64,000 bases of DNA from Paucibacter aquatile (GCF_002885975.1 NZ_POSP01000003.1:3596001-3660000), one strand, 5' to 3'. Numbered from the stretch's first letter, positions 16,303 to 26,478 are shown. Program-made: numbers and translations. Notes: generated by a model from the letters alone, not told the origin.

Positions 16303-17478
16303 ATGCAGACAAAAAACGACTGGTTCCGGGATCTTTCCCTGTCCACGGCGGTGGCCGGTTTTGTGGCCGTGCTGGTGGGCTTCACCAGCTCGGTGGCCAT
16401 CGTCTTTCAGGCCGCGCAAGCGCTTGGCGCGACCCCGGCCCAGACAAGCTCCTGGATGTGGGCCCTGGGCCTGGGCATGGGGCTGACCAGCCTGGGCTTG
16501 TCCTGGTGGTCGCGCCAGCCCATCCTGACCGCCTGGTCCACGCCCGGCGCGGCCTTGCTGGCCGCCACCTCGGGCCTGAGCATGCCGGAGGCAGTGGGGG
16601 CGTTCCTGTTCTGCGCCGCGCTGATCCTGCTCTTCGGCCTGACCGGCTGGTTCGAGCGCCTGATGGACCGCATCCCCTTGGCCGTAGCTGCGGCCTTGCT
16701 GGCGGGTGTGCTGGCTCGCTTCGGGCTCGATGCGGTGCTGACGGTCAAGAGCGCGCCCGAGCTGGTGCTGGTCATGGCCGCGGCCTATCTGCTGGGCCGG
16801 CGTTTCTGGGCTCGCTACGCCGTGCCGGGCGTGCTGCTGGCCGGCGTGGCCGTGGCGGCGGTGCAGGGGCGCTTGCACCTGGATGCCGTCGAATGGGCCT
16901 GGGCCGCGCCGGTCTGGACCGCGCCGCAGTTCAGTCTTGCCGCCCTGGTGGGCGTGGGCCTGCCGCTGTTCCTGGTGACCATGGCTTCGCAGAATCTGCC
17001 CGGCGTGGCGGCGCAGCGCGCAGCGGGCTACCGCACGCCGGTGTCGGCCAGCATTGCGGCCACCGGCGCAGCCAGCCTGCTGCTGGCGCCGTTTGGCGGC
17101 TATGCGCTCAATCTGGCCGCCATCACCGCCGCCATCTGCATGGGCCGCGAGGCCCATGAAGACCCGGCCCGGCGCTACACCGCGGCCATGGCGGCCGGCC
17201 TGTTCTACATCGCCCTGGGCCTGGCGGGCGGCGCCGTCGTCGGGCTGCTGGTGGCCTTTCCGCGTGAGCTGGTGGCAGCCGTGGCCGGCCTGGCCTTGCT
17301 GGGCACGATTGCAGGCGGCCTGCACAGCGCCCTGGCCGAGCCGGAGCACCGCGATGCGGCCATGCTGACCTTTCTCGTCACGCTCTCGGGCCTGAGCCTG
17401 CTGGGCATTGGCGCGGCCTTCTGGGGTGTGGTGGCCGGCTCGGCCGCTCTCGCCGTGCAGAAGCTGCGCAAGACCTGA
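16303..17478 (+). CDS. benE: BenE-family benzoate/H+ symporter-like permease
   Basis: This 391-residue inner-membrane protein has about 12 hydrophobic helices. BenE signatures include TSSVAIVFQAAQALGATPAQ, a SRQPILTAWSTPGAALLA segment and FGGYALNLAAITAAICMG. Members take up benzoate, but no aromatic degradation genes lie nearby, so the true substrate is uncertain. The ATG at 16303 (MQTKNDWFRDLS) is preferred; the longer reading frame upstream overlaps the divergent amidotransferase start. gshB follows 42 nt later, after a T/C-rich stretch. Confidence 0.88.
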   Translation: MQTKNDWFRDLSLSTAVAGFVAVLVGFTSSVAIVFQAAQALGATPAQTSSWMWALGLGMGLTSLGLSWWSRQPILTAWSTPGAALLAATSGLSMPEAVGAFLFCAALILLFGLTGWFERLMDRIPLAVAAALLAGVLARFGLDAVLTVKSAPELVLVMAAAYLLGRRFWARYAVPGVLLAGVAVAAVQGRLHLDAVEWAWAAPVWTAPQFSLAALVGVGLPLFLVTMASQNLPGVAAQRAAGYRTPVSASIAATGAASLLLAPFGGYALNLAAITAAICMGREAHEDPARRYTAAMAAGLFYIALGLAGGAVVGLLVAFPRELVAAVAGLALLGTIAGGLHSALAEPEHRDAAMLTFLVTLSGLSLLGIGAAFWGVVAGSAALAVQKLRKT

Positions 17479-17520
17479 CCCCGATTTGTTTTTTGCCCCT
17501 TTTTGTGTGAGTGCATCCCC

Positions 17521-18480
17521 ATGAAACTGCTGTTCGTTGCCGATCCCCTGGAGTCCTTCAAGATCCACAAGGACACGACCTTTGTGATGATGCGCGAGGC
17601 CTTGCGTCGTGGCCACCAGATCTGGGCTTGCGAGCCGCAGGATCTGGTCTGGCGTAGCGGCGGCCGCGTGGTGGCGCGCCAGGCGCGCGCGATTGCGCTG
17701 ACCGGCCAGACGGCGCCCTGGTTTGAGGTGCTGGCCACCCAGGAGTTGGTGCTGGCCGAGACCGACGCCATCGTCATGCGCAAGGACCCGCCGTTCGACA
17801 GCGAGTTCTTCTACGCCACCCATCTGCTGGGCCAGGCCGAGCGCGAGGGCGCGCGTGTCTTCAACAAGCCGGCCGCGCTGCGCGACCATCCCGAGAAGCT
17901 GGCGCTGATGGAGTTTCCGCAGTTCTGCCCGACCACCTTGGTCACGCGCAGCGAGGCGGCCATCCGCGCCTTCCATGCCGAGCAGGGCGACATCATCCTC
18001 AAGCCGCTCGACGGCATGGGCGGCATGGGCATCTTCCGCGTCGGTGCCGATGGCCTCAACCTGGGCGCGATCATCGAGACCTTGAACAAGGACGGCGCCG
18101 AGACCGTCATGGTTCAGCGTTATCTGCCTGCCATCAAGGACGGCGACAAGCGCGTGCTGGTGATCGGCGGCAAGGTCGTGCCCTTCTGCCTGGCGCGCAT
18201 TCCGCAGGGCGGCGAGGTGCGCGGCAATCTGGCGGCGGGCGGCAAGGGCGTGGCCCAGCCCATCAGCGCGCGCGACCGCGAGATCGCTGAAGCCGTCGGC
18301 CCGCTGCTGGCGGCACGCGGCCTCTTGCTGGTGGGCCTGGATGTGATCGGTGAGCACCTGACCGAAGTCAATGTCACCAGCCCGACCTGCTTCCAGGAAA
18401 TCTTCGACCAGACCGGCTTCGATGTGGCTGCCATGTTCATCGACGCGCTGGAGAGCGCGCTGTCAGCGCCTGCGGCCTGA
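17521..18480 (+). CDS. gshB: Glutathione synthetase
   Basis: This 319-residue ATP-grasp ligase adds glycine to gamma-glutamylcysteine. It starts MKLLFVADPLESFKIHKD, with MRKDPPFDSEFFYATHLL in the substrate-binding domain, ILKPLDGMGGMGIFRV as the ATP-grasp Gly loop and EVNVTSPTCFQEI at the metal-binding end, all diagnostic of GshB. The ATG at 17521 matches the family N-terminus. With gshA it completes glutathione synthesis within one 13-kb stretch; in many relatives the two genes are adjacent, so the region between may be an insertion. Confidence 0.97.
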   Translation: MKLLFVADPLESFKIHKDTTFVMMREALRRGHQIWACEPQDLVWRSGGRVVARQARAIALTGQTAPWFEVLATQELVLAETDAIVMRKDPPFDSEFFYATHLLGQAEREGARVFNKPAALRDHPEKLALMEFPQFCPTTLVTRSEAAIRAFHAEQGDIILKPLDGMGGMGIFRVGADGLNLGAIIETLNKDGAETVMVQRYLPAIKDGDKRVLVIGGKVVPFCLARIPQGGEVRGNLAAGGKGVAQPISARDREIAEAVGPLLAARGLLLVGLDVIGEHLTEVNVTSPTCFQEIFDQTGFDVAAMFIDALESALSAPAA

Positions 18481-18489
18481 CGCCGTCCA

Positions 18490-18526
18490 AAGAAAAAAGC
18501 ACCGTGCAGCCTGGGCTGACGGTGCT
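18490..18526 (-). terminator. Rho-independent terminator for the PEP-CTERM gene
   Basis: AGCACCGT and ACGGTGCT (18498-18505/18519-18526) form a stem whose loop pairs further. On the minus strand it is followed by TTTTTTCTTT. It lies 44 nt beyond the stop codon of the PEP-CTERM gene and also sits at the end of convergent gshB. Confidence 0.85.
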
Positions 18527-18569
18527 CGTGGCAGGCGAGTGAAGCAAGGCGGCCTCAAGCCGCCTGCGT

Positions 18570-19193
18570 TCAAGCGCGCTTGCTGTTGCGGCGGCTGTAT
18601 GCCAGGCCGCCGAGGGCCAGCAGGGTCAGGGCCAGGGAGGCGGGCTCGGGGACGTTGCTGGTCTTCAGGTTGTCGAAGTAGACGCTCTTGGACGAGATCC
18701 AGCTGGCGTTGAGCAGATTGCGCTCATTCAGCTGGAAGGTCTGGAAGCCGGTCCGGCGGTCCAGCTGGACGGTTTTCTTCGCGTGGCTGCCGTCGGCGTA
18801 GCTGAAGCTGAAGTCGATCGAATAGTCGCTGAACACCGAGCTTGGCAGGTTCAGGTATTCATCCAGATCGATGCTTTCGAAGTTGAAGCTGTGGCCGTCT
18901 TCGCGGGCCAGGGTGGTGGTGCTGGCGTTGAAGACGTTGTAGGCGAACACATTGCGCTTGTTGCCACGGCCCGATGCGTCGCTCATCAGGCAGGTCTCCA
19001 GGGGCTTGCGGCCGGACTTGATGTTGGCGCAGTCATTGCTGACCGTGAAACCCTCTTCGGTCACGGACTTGACGGCCTTGCGCAAGGTGTTGGCGCTGAA
19101 GTCGCTGAAATCGACGGTGGTGACTGGGGCAGCCAAGCTGGCGGCGCTGCTCAGGCCAAGCAGGGCACTGAGGGCGAGAAGACGAAAGTTCAT
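18570..19193 (-). CDS. PEP-CTERM sorting-domain protein
   Basis: This 207-residue secreted protein has a signal peptide (LLALSALLGLSSAASLAAP) and a C-terminal sorting signal. The signal consists of the VPEPASLALT motif, a short hydrophobic helix (LLALGGLAYS) and an RRNSKR tail, recognised by an exosortase. The middle, about 150 residues, is rich in Asp, Ser and aromatic residues with two Cys, and matches no family I recognise. PEP-CTERM proteins are usually exported to the surface or extracellular matrix. It is transcribed alone and ends at a strong terminator. Confidence 0.88.
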   Translation of the reverse strand: MNFRLLALSALLGLSSAASLAAPVTTVDFSDFSANTLRKAVKSVTEEGFTVSNDCANIKSGRKPLETCLMSDASGRGNKRNVFAYNVFNASTTTLAREDGHSFNFESIDLDEYLNLPSSVFSDYSIDFSFSYADGSHAKKTVQLDRRTGFQTFQLNERNLLNASWISSKSVYFDNLKTSNVPEPASLALTLLALGGLAYSRRNSKRA

Positions 19194-19485
19194 GGGGATC
19201 CCTGGTATTCAGGTGGTATTGGTGCAACGCCGCGAATCCTAGGGATGGCATGCCGAACGGGCCATCGTGTAGCTGCGGGGGGTGTGTTGAAATCCGTGAT
19301 CCAGTTCACGAAGTCCAGGGTCGATCCCCCTTGAATTGGTGAGCTGTCGGGAGGCCCCGGGTCCGGATTGGCACATGCAGCAAGGCGCCAACCGGCGTTC
19401 GCCAGCAGACCCGGTGCCGCGCGTTTATGCTGCGGCAGCCGTACTGCCCCAGTTGCCCTCCCTCCGCTTTTTTCAGGAGCCCCAC

Positions 19486-20595
<1,110 letters not shown>

Positions 20596-20597
20596 GC

Positions 20598-21458
20598 ATG
20601 GCCGAGCTGCAAGCGCTGGAGCTGCTCAGCGAGCATGGCTGTTTCGGCGGGCGTCAGCGCTTTTACCGCCATGCCTCGGCCGAGATCGGCCTGCCCATGC
20701 GCTTTGCGCTCTTCCTGCCGCCCGAGCCGAAGGCGCTGCTGGTGTTTCTGGCCGGCCTGACCTGCACCGAAGAAACCTTCACCATGAAGGCCGGCGCCCA
20801 GCGCCTCGCCGCCGAGCTGGGCCTGGCCCTGCTCATGCCCGACACCAGCCCGCGCGGTGCGCAGCTGCTGGACGAGGCCAAGGACTGGGACTTCGGGGTC
20901 GGCGCCGGCTTTTACCTCGATGCCAAGCAGCAGCCCTGGGCGCGCCACTGGCGCATGGAGAGCTACTTGATGCACGAATTGCTGCCAGGCGTGCAGCGTG
21001 AGTTCGGCCTGGCGGCCGAGCGCACCGGCATCTTCGGCCACTCCATGGGCGGGCATGGCGCCCTGGTGCTGGCGCAGCGCCATCCCGGCGCGTTCCGCTC
21101 GCTCTCGGCCTTCGCACCGATTGCCGCGCCCATGCAGTGCCCTTGGGGGCAGAAGGCGTTTCAGGGCTACCTCGGCGGCGATGCGGCCGATTGGGCGGCC
21201 CATGACGCGACGGCCTTGATGCTGATGCATGCCAAATCACGGCGGCCGCAGTTCCCGGGCGGCATCCTGATCGACCAGGGTCTGGCGGATCGTTTCCTGG
21301 CCGAACAGCTGCACCCCGAGGCCTTCGAAGCGGCCTGTGCCGTGGCCGGGCAAGCCCTGACCCTGCGCCGCCATGCCGGCTACGACCATGGCTATTACTT
21401 CATTGCCAGCTTCGTGGACGATCACCTGCACCACCACGCCAAGCAGCTCTGTGCCTGA
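20598..21458 (+). CDS. fghA: S-formylglutathione hydrolase
   Basis: This 286-residue alpha/beta-hydrolase releases formate and regenerates glutathione, the step after FrmA. The nucleophile elbow is GHSMGGHGAL. The oxyanion segment LAGLTCTEETF and the His-containing GYDHGYYFI near the end are characteristic of the esterase D/FGH family. It is linked to frmA by a 2-nt gap, which implies translational coupling. Confidence 0.96.
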   Translation: MAELQALELLSEHGCFGGRQRFYRHASAEIGLPMRFALFLPPEPKALLVFLAGLTCTEETFTMKAGAQRLAAELGLALLMPDTSPRGAQLLDEAKDWDFGVGAGFYLDAKQQPWARHWRMESYLMHELLPGVQREFGLAAERTGIFGHSMGGHGALVLAQRHPGAFRSLSAFAPIAAPMQCPWGQKAFQGYLGGDAADWAAHDATALMLMHAKSRRPQFPGGILIDQGLADRFLAEQLHPEAFEAACAVAGQALTLRRHAGYDHGYYFIASFVDDHLHHHAKQLCA

Positions 21459-21501
21459 GGGGGGCGCCGCATGCCGAGCCCGGCGCGGGCTCGCTGCGGG
21501 C

Positions 21502-21648
21502 TCAGGTTTTTTTGCGTCCTGGCTCGGCGCGCTGAGGGGCCGGGGGCACTAGGGCCGCTATGTTGCCTGCGTCGCTGGGCTTGGCCGGTGCATGGGCCGC
21601 CTGCTTGGGCTTCTTGACTTCTTTGTTGCCGCGCTGACTTTTGGTCAT
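21502..21648 (-). CDS. Small basic hypothetical protein (48 aa)
   Basis: The minus strand encodes MTKSQRGNKEVKKPKQAAHA and continues to 48 residues, ending GRKKT. It is rich in Lys, Ala and Pro, with no hydrophobic segment. Short proteins with this SQRGNKE(V/A)KKPK start recur in Burkholderiales genomes as far as I recall, which supports its being real. It is convergent with fghA. Function is unknown; the charge would suit nucleic-acid or ribosome binding. Confidence 0.7.
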   Translation of the reverse strand: MTKSQRGNKEVKKPKQAAHAPAKPSDAGNIAALVPPAPQRAEPGRKKT

Positions 21649-21916
21649 GGGGTGTGCTCGCTGAAAGGGGTTGAAGCAACCCCGGGGTGAATCGAGGCCT
21701 CAGCATGCGCGGCCGCCTGGCGCTGCGGCGGTGCGCTGGCGCACGCAAGCGGCGGGTTCGTGAAACCGGGCGCGCATTTCCTGCGATGCCGCTGGCGCCG
21801 CCCGGCTACCATGCGCATCCCCGCCCAGCGGTTTTCTCGCGGGCGGGCGGGCCCGCCAAGGCCTCTCCCGTCTGCCCCTCCTTCGCTCCCTCGTACTGCC
21901 TGCGCCATCGCCCGCT

Positions 21917-23080
21917 GTGGACCTTCGCACCTTGTTCCTGGCTCAAACAGCCTTGCTGGTCACCATCGCCGTGATGTTGTGGCTGGCGCGCGGCGTGGCC
22001 GACGAGGCCAATGGTCTGCGTTGCTGGACCTGGGGCATTGCTGCCGAGGGTCTGGCCTACTCTCTGCTGGCGGGGGCGGGCCATTTGCCGACCTGGCTGT
22101 CGGGCGGCGTGGCCAATGCCCTGGGGGCGCTCAGTGTGGCCTTGCTGTTCGTGGCCATCCGGCAGTTTCTCGGCCTGCGCTGGCGCTGGCCGCCTTTGTT
22201 CTTGATGGGCCTGGCCGTCACCGTGGTCGGCACGGCCTTTGGCGGCCGCTATGTCGGCGCCACCATCTTCAACGGCTTTGTCTACGGCATGCTGCAGTTG
22301 CTCAATGCCCATGTGCTGTGGCGTCACCGGCACAGCGCTGCGCCGGCTGCTGCTGCGGCGCCCGATGGCTTGTCCCGCGTGCAAAGCCTGGTGGCCCTGG
22401 CCCATCTGGCCATGGGCTTGGTGCTGCCGGCGCGCGCGCTGTTCTTGGCCCTCGGAGCGGCGAGGCCGGACTACCTCGATCTGCACACGGGCTGGCAGCA
22501 GCCACTGTTCGCTTTCAGCTTTGTCTACCTGGTGGTTTGTTGCCTGGGCTTTTTGCTGATGTGCAAGATGCGCGCTGAGCAAGAGGTGCGTGAACTGGCA
22601 TTGACCGATGGTCTGACCGGTTTGGCGAACCGCCGTGCCCTCGACGAGGACATGGCCCAAGCCCTGTCCGGCGCGGCGCAGTCCGGGCGATCGTTCGCCG
22701 TGTTGATGATCGACATCGACCACTTCAAGGCCTTCAACGACCAGCATGGACATCGTGCTGGCGATGCCGCCCTGCGCCAGTTTGCCGCGCGCCTGCGCAT
22801 GCAGCTGCCGGCCCAGGGGCGCGCCTACCGCTATGGCGGCGAAGAGTTCACCGTGATGCTGGCGGCCGCCGATGCCACGCAAGCCCTGGCGCAGGCCGAA
22901 GCCTTGCGCGCGGTGCTGGCCACCGACCTGGCTTCGCCCGAACCCGGCGTGCGCAGCGCCAGCATCGGCGTGGCGCTGTGGCAGCCCGGCGATCATGCCG
23001 ACCGCCTGTTTGGCCGCGCCGACCGTGCGCTCTACCGCGCCAAGGCCGGCGGGCGCAATCGCGTCGAGCTGCAGGCCTGA
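21917..23080 (+). CDS. Membrane-bound diguanylate cyclase (GGDEF)
   Basis: This 387-residue protein has six to seven hydrophobic segments in the first 215 residues and then a GGDEF domain. The domain shows LTDGLTGLANRRALD, IDIDHFKAFND and the active-site sequence RYGGEEF. It makes cyclic di-GMP from two GTP. The RxxD inhibitory site expected before the GGEEF loop is absent (LPAQGRAYRYGG), so product inhibition at that site is unlikely. Translation starts at a GTG (21917). The membrane part looks like a sensor, but the signal is unknown. Confidence 0.9.
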   Translation: MDLRTLFLAQTALLVTIAVMLWLARGVADEANGLRCWTWGIAAEGLAYSLLAGAGHLPTWLSGGVANALGALSVALLFVAIRQFLGLRWRWPPLFLMGLAVTVVGTAFGGRYVGATIFNGFVYGMLQLLNAHVLWRHRHSAAPAAAAAPDGLSRVQSLVALAHLAMGLVLPARALFLALGAARPDYLDLHTGWQQPLFAFSFVYLVVCCLGFLLMCKMRAEQEVRELALTDGLTGLANRRALDEDMAQALSGAAQSGRSFAVLMIDIDHFKAFNDQHGHRAGDAALRQFAARLRMQLPAQGRAYRYGGEEFTVMLAAADATQALAQAEALRAVLATDLASPEPGVRSASIGVALWQPGDHADRLFGRADRALYRAKAGGRNRVELQA

Positions 23081-23110
23081 GCGCCGGCGCGCATATCAGC
23101 GCCCGCAATG

Positions 23111-23135
23111 AAAACGCCCCGCAGAGCGGGGCGTT
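23111..23135 (-). terminator. Terminator for the choice-of-anchor PEP-CTERM gene
   Basis: A perfect 10-bp stem, AACGCCCCGC/GCGGGGCGTT with loop AGA, is followed on the minus strand by TTTT. It lies about 60 nt past the PEP-CTERM stop codon and just after the convergent diguanylate cyclase gene. Confidence 0.75.
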
Positions 23136-23192
23136 GCTGTGAGGCTGGCTCAGCCAGGGTCCCGGCCGAGAGGAAACCAACCAACCGACCGA

Positions 23193-23906
23193 TCAGCGGT
23201 CTTGCATTTGCTTGCGGCGGCGCAGGCCGATGGCGCCCAGGCCCAGGGCCATCAGGGCGTAGGTGCTGGGTTCCGGCACGGCGGCAGTGATGCTGACGCT
23301 GTCGATGCCGATGTAGTCGGAGTTGTCGCCAGAGGGGCCACCCGAGTTCACGGTGTAGCGGAAGGCGATGGCGCCGTTGGTGGCACCGCTCAGGCCGCTG
23401 ATGGTGGCGCTGTACTGGGTCCACTCACCGGGGTAGCCGCCTTGCTCCAGATTGGGGTTGATGCTCAGCAGCAGGGTGCTGAAGCTGCCAACACTGGTGG
23501 CGGTGTTGCCGACATCGGTGCCGCCGACATTGCTGAAGCGAACTTCCAGGCGATCGGGGTAGAGCGAATCGGTGACGCTGCGGCTCCAGAAGGTCAGGGT
23601 GTCGCCGTTGTTGAAGCTCAGGGTCGGGGTGATCAGCCAGTTGCTGATTTCGCCGGCGCCGGCCGTGTTGTTGAAGTTGGCGCCGATGTAGGAATTGGCC
23701 GCGCCCGATTGCGAAGTGAAGACGGTGGCATTGCCCTGGAACCAGTTGGTGGTGCCGATGGGGGCGCTGTTGTTCTTTTGGGTCCAGCCGGCGGGCAGGA
23801 CGGTGTCGAAGCCTTCGGTCAGGTCTGCAGCCGCGGCATTGCCTGCAGCCAGGGCAGCGATCACGGCCGGCACCAGCGCGCGGGCAAAGATGGAACGTGC
23901 GGACAT
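23193..23906 (-). CDS. PEP-CTERM protein with choice-of-anchor J-type domain
   Basis: This 237-residue exported protein starts MSARSIFARALVPA, with a signal peptide ending AAGNAAAA. The mature part (DLTEGFDTVLPAGWTQKNNS, SNWLITPTLSFNNGDTLTFW) has the jelly-roll pattern of the cleaved-adhesin/choice-of-anchor J family. The C-terminus carries VPEPSTYALMALGLGAIGL followed by RRRKQ, a canonical exosortase signal. AGGAG precedes the chosen ATG. It probably sits on the cell surface or in the matrix as a carbohydrate- or protein-binding module. Confidence 0.92.
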   Translation of the reverse strand: MSARSIFARALVPAVIAALAAGNAAAADLTEGFDTVLPAGWTQKNNSAPIGTTNWFQGNATVFTSQSGAANSYIGANFNNTAGAGEISNWLITPTLSFNNGDTLTFWSRSVTDSLYPDRLEVRFSNVGGTDVGNTATSVGSFSTLLLSINPNLEQGGYPGEWTQYSATISGLSGATNGAIAFRYTVNSGGPSGDNSDYIGIDSVSITAAVPEPSTYALMALGLGAIGLRRRKQMQDR

Positions 23907-23990
23907 TGGGGTTCTCCTCAAAAGCGTTGGCAAGAGGCCGCGCGGCGAGCGCTCGGCGAAGTCTTCGGCGATCCTGCATGTCTTCAAAAC

Positions 23991-24006
23991 CGTGCAGGAC
24001 TGCACG
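23991..24006. promoter_or_regulatory. 16-bp palindrome CGTGCA-GGAC-TGCACG in a divergent intergenic region
   Basis: Perfect 6-bp half-sites flank a 4-bp spacer, 85 bp from the PEP-CTERM start and 159 bp from the ABC-F start. It could be an operator for a dimeric regulator or an RNA hairpin in the PEP-CTERM leader. No regulator can be named. Confidence 0.35.
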
Positions 24007-24164
24007 TGTTCTCCTTGTACCCGCCCGCTTGAAATGACAAACCCATGAAATCCCTGGGGGACCCACCGGATCAAGGGGAGGGGAAACCAGCAGCTGCGCT
24101 GCGCCCGCCACACGCCGGCTGTCCCGTTTCGGGGCCGGCCTGTCCATCGGGGACAATGCGCGCC

Positions 24165-26042
24165 ATGGCAGTCCTATCCATCTCCAATGCCCATCTCGCG
24201 TTCGGCCATGTGCCGCTGCTGGATGGTGCTTCTTTCTCGCTCGAAATGGGTGAGCGCGTCGGCCTCATTGGCCGCAATGGCACCGGCAAATCGTCCCTGC
24301 TCAAAGTGCTGGCTCAAATCGAGAAACTCGATGACGGGCTGCTGCAACTGCAGCAAGGCCTGACCAGCGTCTATGTGCCGCAGGAACCACTGTTGCGGCC
24401 CGAAGCCACCATTTTTGACGTGGTCAGCGAAGGCGTGGCCGAGGCCAAGGCCTTGCGCGAGCGCTACGAAATCCACGACCCCAATGACGATCTCGAGTGG
24501 ATCGGCGAGCGCATCGAGCACATCGGCGGCTGGACCTGGGAGCAGCGCGTGGATGAAACCTTGCAGCGCCTGGGCCTGGATGGCTCGCGTGTGGTGGGTT
24601 CGCTCTCCGGAGGTTTGAAAAAGCGCGTGGCCTTGGGCCGCGCCCTGGTCGCCCAGCCCGATGTGCTGCTGCTGGACGAACCCACCAACCACCTGGACCT
24701 GGATGCCATCACTTGGCTCGAAGGTCTGCTCAACGATTTCAAGGGCTCGCTGCTGCTGATCACCCACGACCGGGCCTTTCTGGACAACGTGGCCAATCGC
24801 ATCGTCGAGCTGGACCGTGGCCAGTTGCGCGGCTACCCGGGCAATTTCGCGGCCTTCACCGCCGCCAAAGCCTACGAGCTGGAAAACGAGGCCCTGTTCA
24901 ACGCCCGCTTCGACAAGCTGCTGGCGCAGGAAGAGGTCTGGATCCGCAAGGGCGTGGAAGCCCGCCGCACCCGCAGCGTGGCCCGCATCCAGCGCCTGGA
25001 GGCCATGCGCCTGGCCCACGCCGCGCGCCGCGATGTGCAGGGCAAGGCCAAGCTGGACATCGACACCGGCGCGGCCAGCGGCAAGATCGTGGCCGAGCTG
25101 GAAAACGTCAGCAAGAGCTATGGCGACCGCGTCATCGTGCGCGACTTCACCGCCACCATCCTGCGCGGCGACAAGGTCGGCCTGGTCGGCTCCAACGGCG
25201 CCGGCAAGACCACGCTGCTGAAGATGATCCTCGGTGAGCTGGCGCCCGACGGCGGCGAGGTGCGCCAGGGCTCGCGCCTGACGGTGGCCTATTTCGATCA
25301 GATGCGCGACACGCTGAACCTCGACGCCACCTTGGCCGACACCATCAGCCCCGGCAGCGAGTGGATCGAGATCGGCACGCAGAAAAAGCATGTGAAGAGC
25401 TATCTGGGCGATTTCCTGTTCTCGCCCGCGCGCGCCAATTCGCCGGTCAAGAGCCTCTCCGGCGGCGAGCGCAACCGCTTGCTGCTGGCCCGCCTGTTTG
25501 CCCGCCCGGCCAATGTGCTGGTGCTGGACGAGCCGACCAACGACCTCGACATCGAAACCCTCGAGCTGCTGGAAGAGCTGCTGGCCGACTATGACGGCAC
25601 GGTCTTCCTGGTCAGCCATGACCGCCGCTTCCTCGACAACGTGGTCACCTCGACCATCGTCAACGAAGGCGATGGCCGCTGGCGCGAGTACGAGGGCGGC
25701 GTGCAGGACTGGCTGATCCAGTCCAAGCGCGCAGCGGCCCTGGCAGCCAAGTCGGCACCCGCAGCTGCTCCGGCCCCCGCGCCGGTCGCCGCGCCAGCCC
25801 CCGCAGCTGTGGTGGCCAACAAGAAAAAGCTCAGCTACAAGGAGCAGCGCGAGCTGGACGAGCTGCCCGCCAAGGTGGCCGCGCTGGAAGCCGAGCAGAA
25901 GCAGCTGCACGCGCTGCTGGGCGGCACCGAGCTCTACAGCCAGGGTGCAGCCCGCATCGCCGAAGTGACCGACCGCGCCGCGCAGATCGATGACGAACTG
26001 CTGGGCCTGATGGAGCGCTGGGAAGTGCTGGAAGCGAAATGA
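24165..26042 (+). CDS. uup: ABC-F family ATPase (Uup-like)
   Basis: This 625-residue soluble protein carries two ABC ATPase cassettes and no membrane domain. Walker A motifs are GRNGTGKSS and GSNGAGKTT. ABC signatures are SLSGGLKKRVALGRA and SLSGGERNRLLLARL. Walker B segments are LLLDEPTNHLD and LVLDEPTNDLD. An Ala/Pro linker leads to a C-terminal coiled coil (about residues 545-625, KLSYKEQRELDELPAKVAAL), as in Uup. ABC-F proteins act on the ribosome; Uup also affects transposon excision. The ATG at 24165 is chosen, although one 9 nt upstream is possible. Confidence 0.93.
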   Translation: MAVLSISNAHLAFGHVPLLDGASFSLEMGERVGLIGRNGTGKSSLLKVLAQIEKLDDGLLQLQQGLTSVYVPQEPLLRPEATIFDVVSEGVAEAKALRERYEIHDPNDDLEWIGERIEHIGGWTWEQRVDETLQRLGLDGSRVVGSLSGGLKKRVALGRALVAQPDVLLLDEPTNHLDLDAITWLEGLLNDFKGSLLLITHDRAFLDNVANRIVELDRGQLRGYPGNFAAFTAAKAYELENEALFNARFDKLLAQEEVWIRKGVEARRTRSVARIQRLEAMRLAHAARRDVQGKAKLDIDTGAASGKIVAELENVSKSYGDRVIVRDFTATILRGDKVGLVGSNGAGKTTLLKMILGELAPDGGEVRQGSRLTVAYFDQMRDTLNLDATLADTISPGSEWIEIGTQKKHVKSYLGDFLFSPARANSPVKSLSGGERNRLLLARLFARPANVLVLDEPTNDLDIETLELLEELLADYDGTVFLVSHDRRFLDNVVTSTIVNEGDGRWREYEGGVQDWLIQSKRAAALAAKSAPAAAPAPAPVAAPAPAAVVANKKKLSYKEQRELDELPAKVAALEAEQKQLHALLGGTELYSQGAARIAEVTDRAAQIDDELLGLMERWEVLEAK

Positions 26043-26449
26043 CGGCGCTGGCGGACCCGGACCGCGCGCAGGCCTTGGGCCAGGAATGGCAGGCCTTGTT
26101 CCGCGCGCACGAGTGCTACGAGTTCGGTGCCTTGGCGCTGAAGCTCTCCGCCCTGGTCTTGTGCGGCCTGGCCTGGGGTGCGAGCTGGCTTTGGGTGCTG
26201 CTGCCGCTGCTGTGGCTTCAGGAGGGCGTGCTCAAGACTTTCCAATCGCGCTTGTCCGATCGCCTGCTGCGCGTGGAACAGCTGCTGCGTGAGCCCGCCC
26301 CGACAGCAGCTGCGTTTCAGCTGCACAGCGAGTGGCTGAAGCAGCGGCCGGGCAGCGTGGCGCTGATGCTGGAGTACCTGAAGTCGGCCTTGCGCCCGAC
26401 CGTGGCCCTGCCGTATCCGGTCTTGCTGCTGGCCCTGGCCTTTGTTTGA
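26039..26449 (+). CDS. Small two-segment membrane protein of unknown function
   Basis: This 136-residue protein overlaps the uup stop codon by 4 nt (ATGA), so translation is coupled. Hydrophobic stretches at about residues 30-62 (LALKLSALVLCGLAWGASWL) and 118-136 predict membrane helices, with an Arg/Glu-rich middle (SRLSDRLLRVEQLLRE). I do not recognise a family. Coupling to an ABC-F gene is noteworthy but gives no function. Confidence 0.7.
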   Translation: MTALADPDRAQALGQEWQALFRAHECYEFGALALKLSALVLCGLAWGASWLWVLLPLLWLQEGVLKTFQSRLSDRLLRVEQLLREPAPTAAAFQLHSEWLKQRPGSVALMLEYLKSALRPTVALPYPVLLLALAFV

Positions 26450-26478
26450 GGGCTTGAGGGCTCGGGCGGCGTGGCGCT

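Noticed and set aside
16243..18357. 704-residue minus-strand open frame across benE and gshB
   Set aside because: It is antisense to two genes with clear family motifs and has a compositional, not domain-like, sequence.
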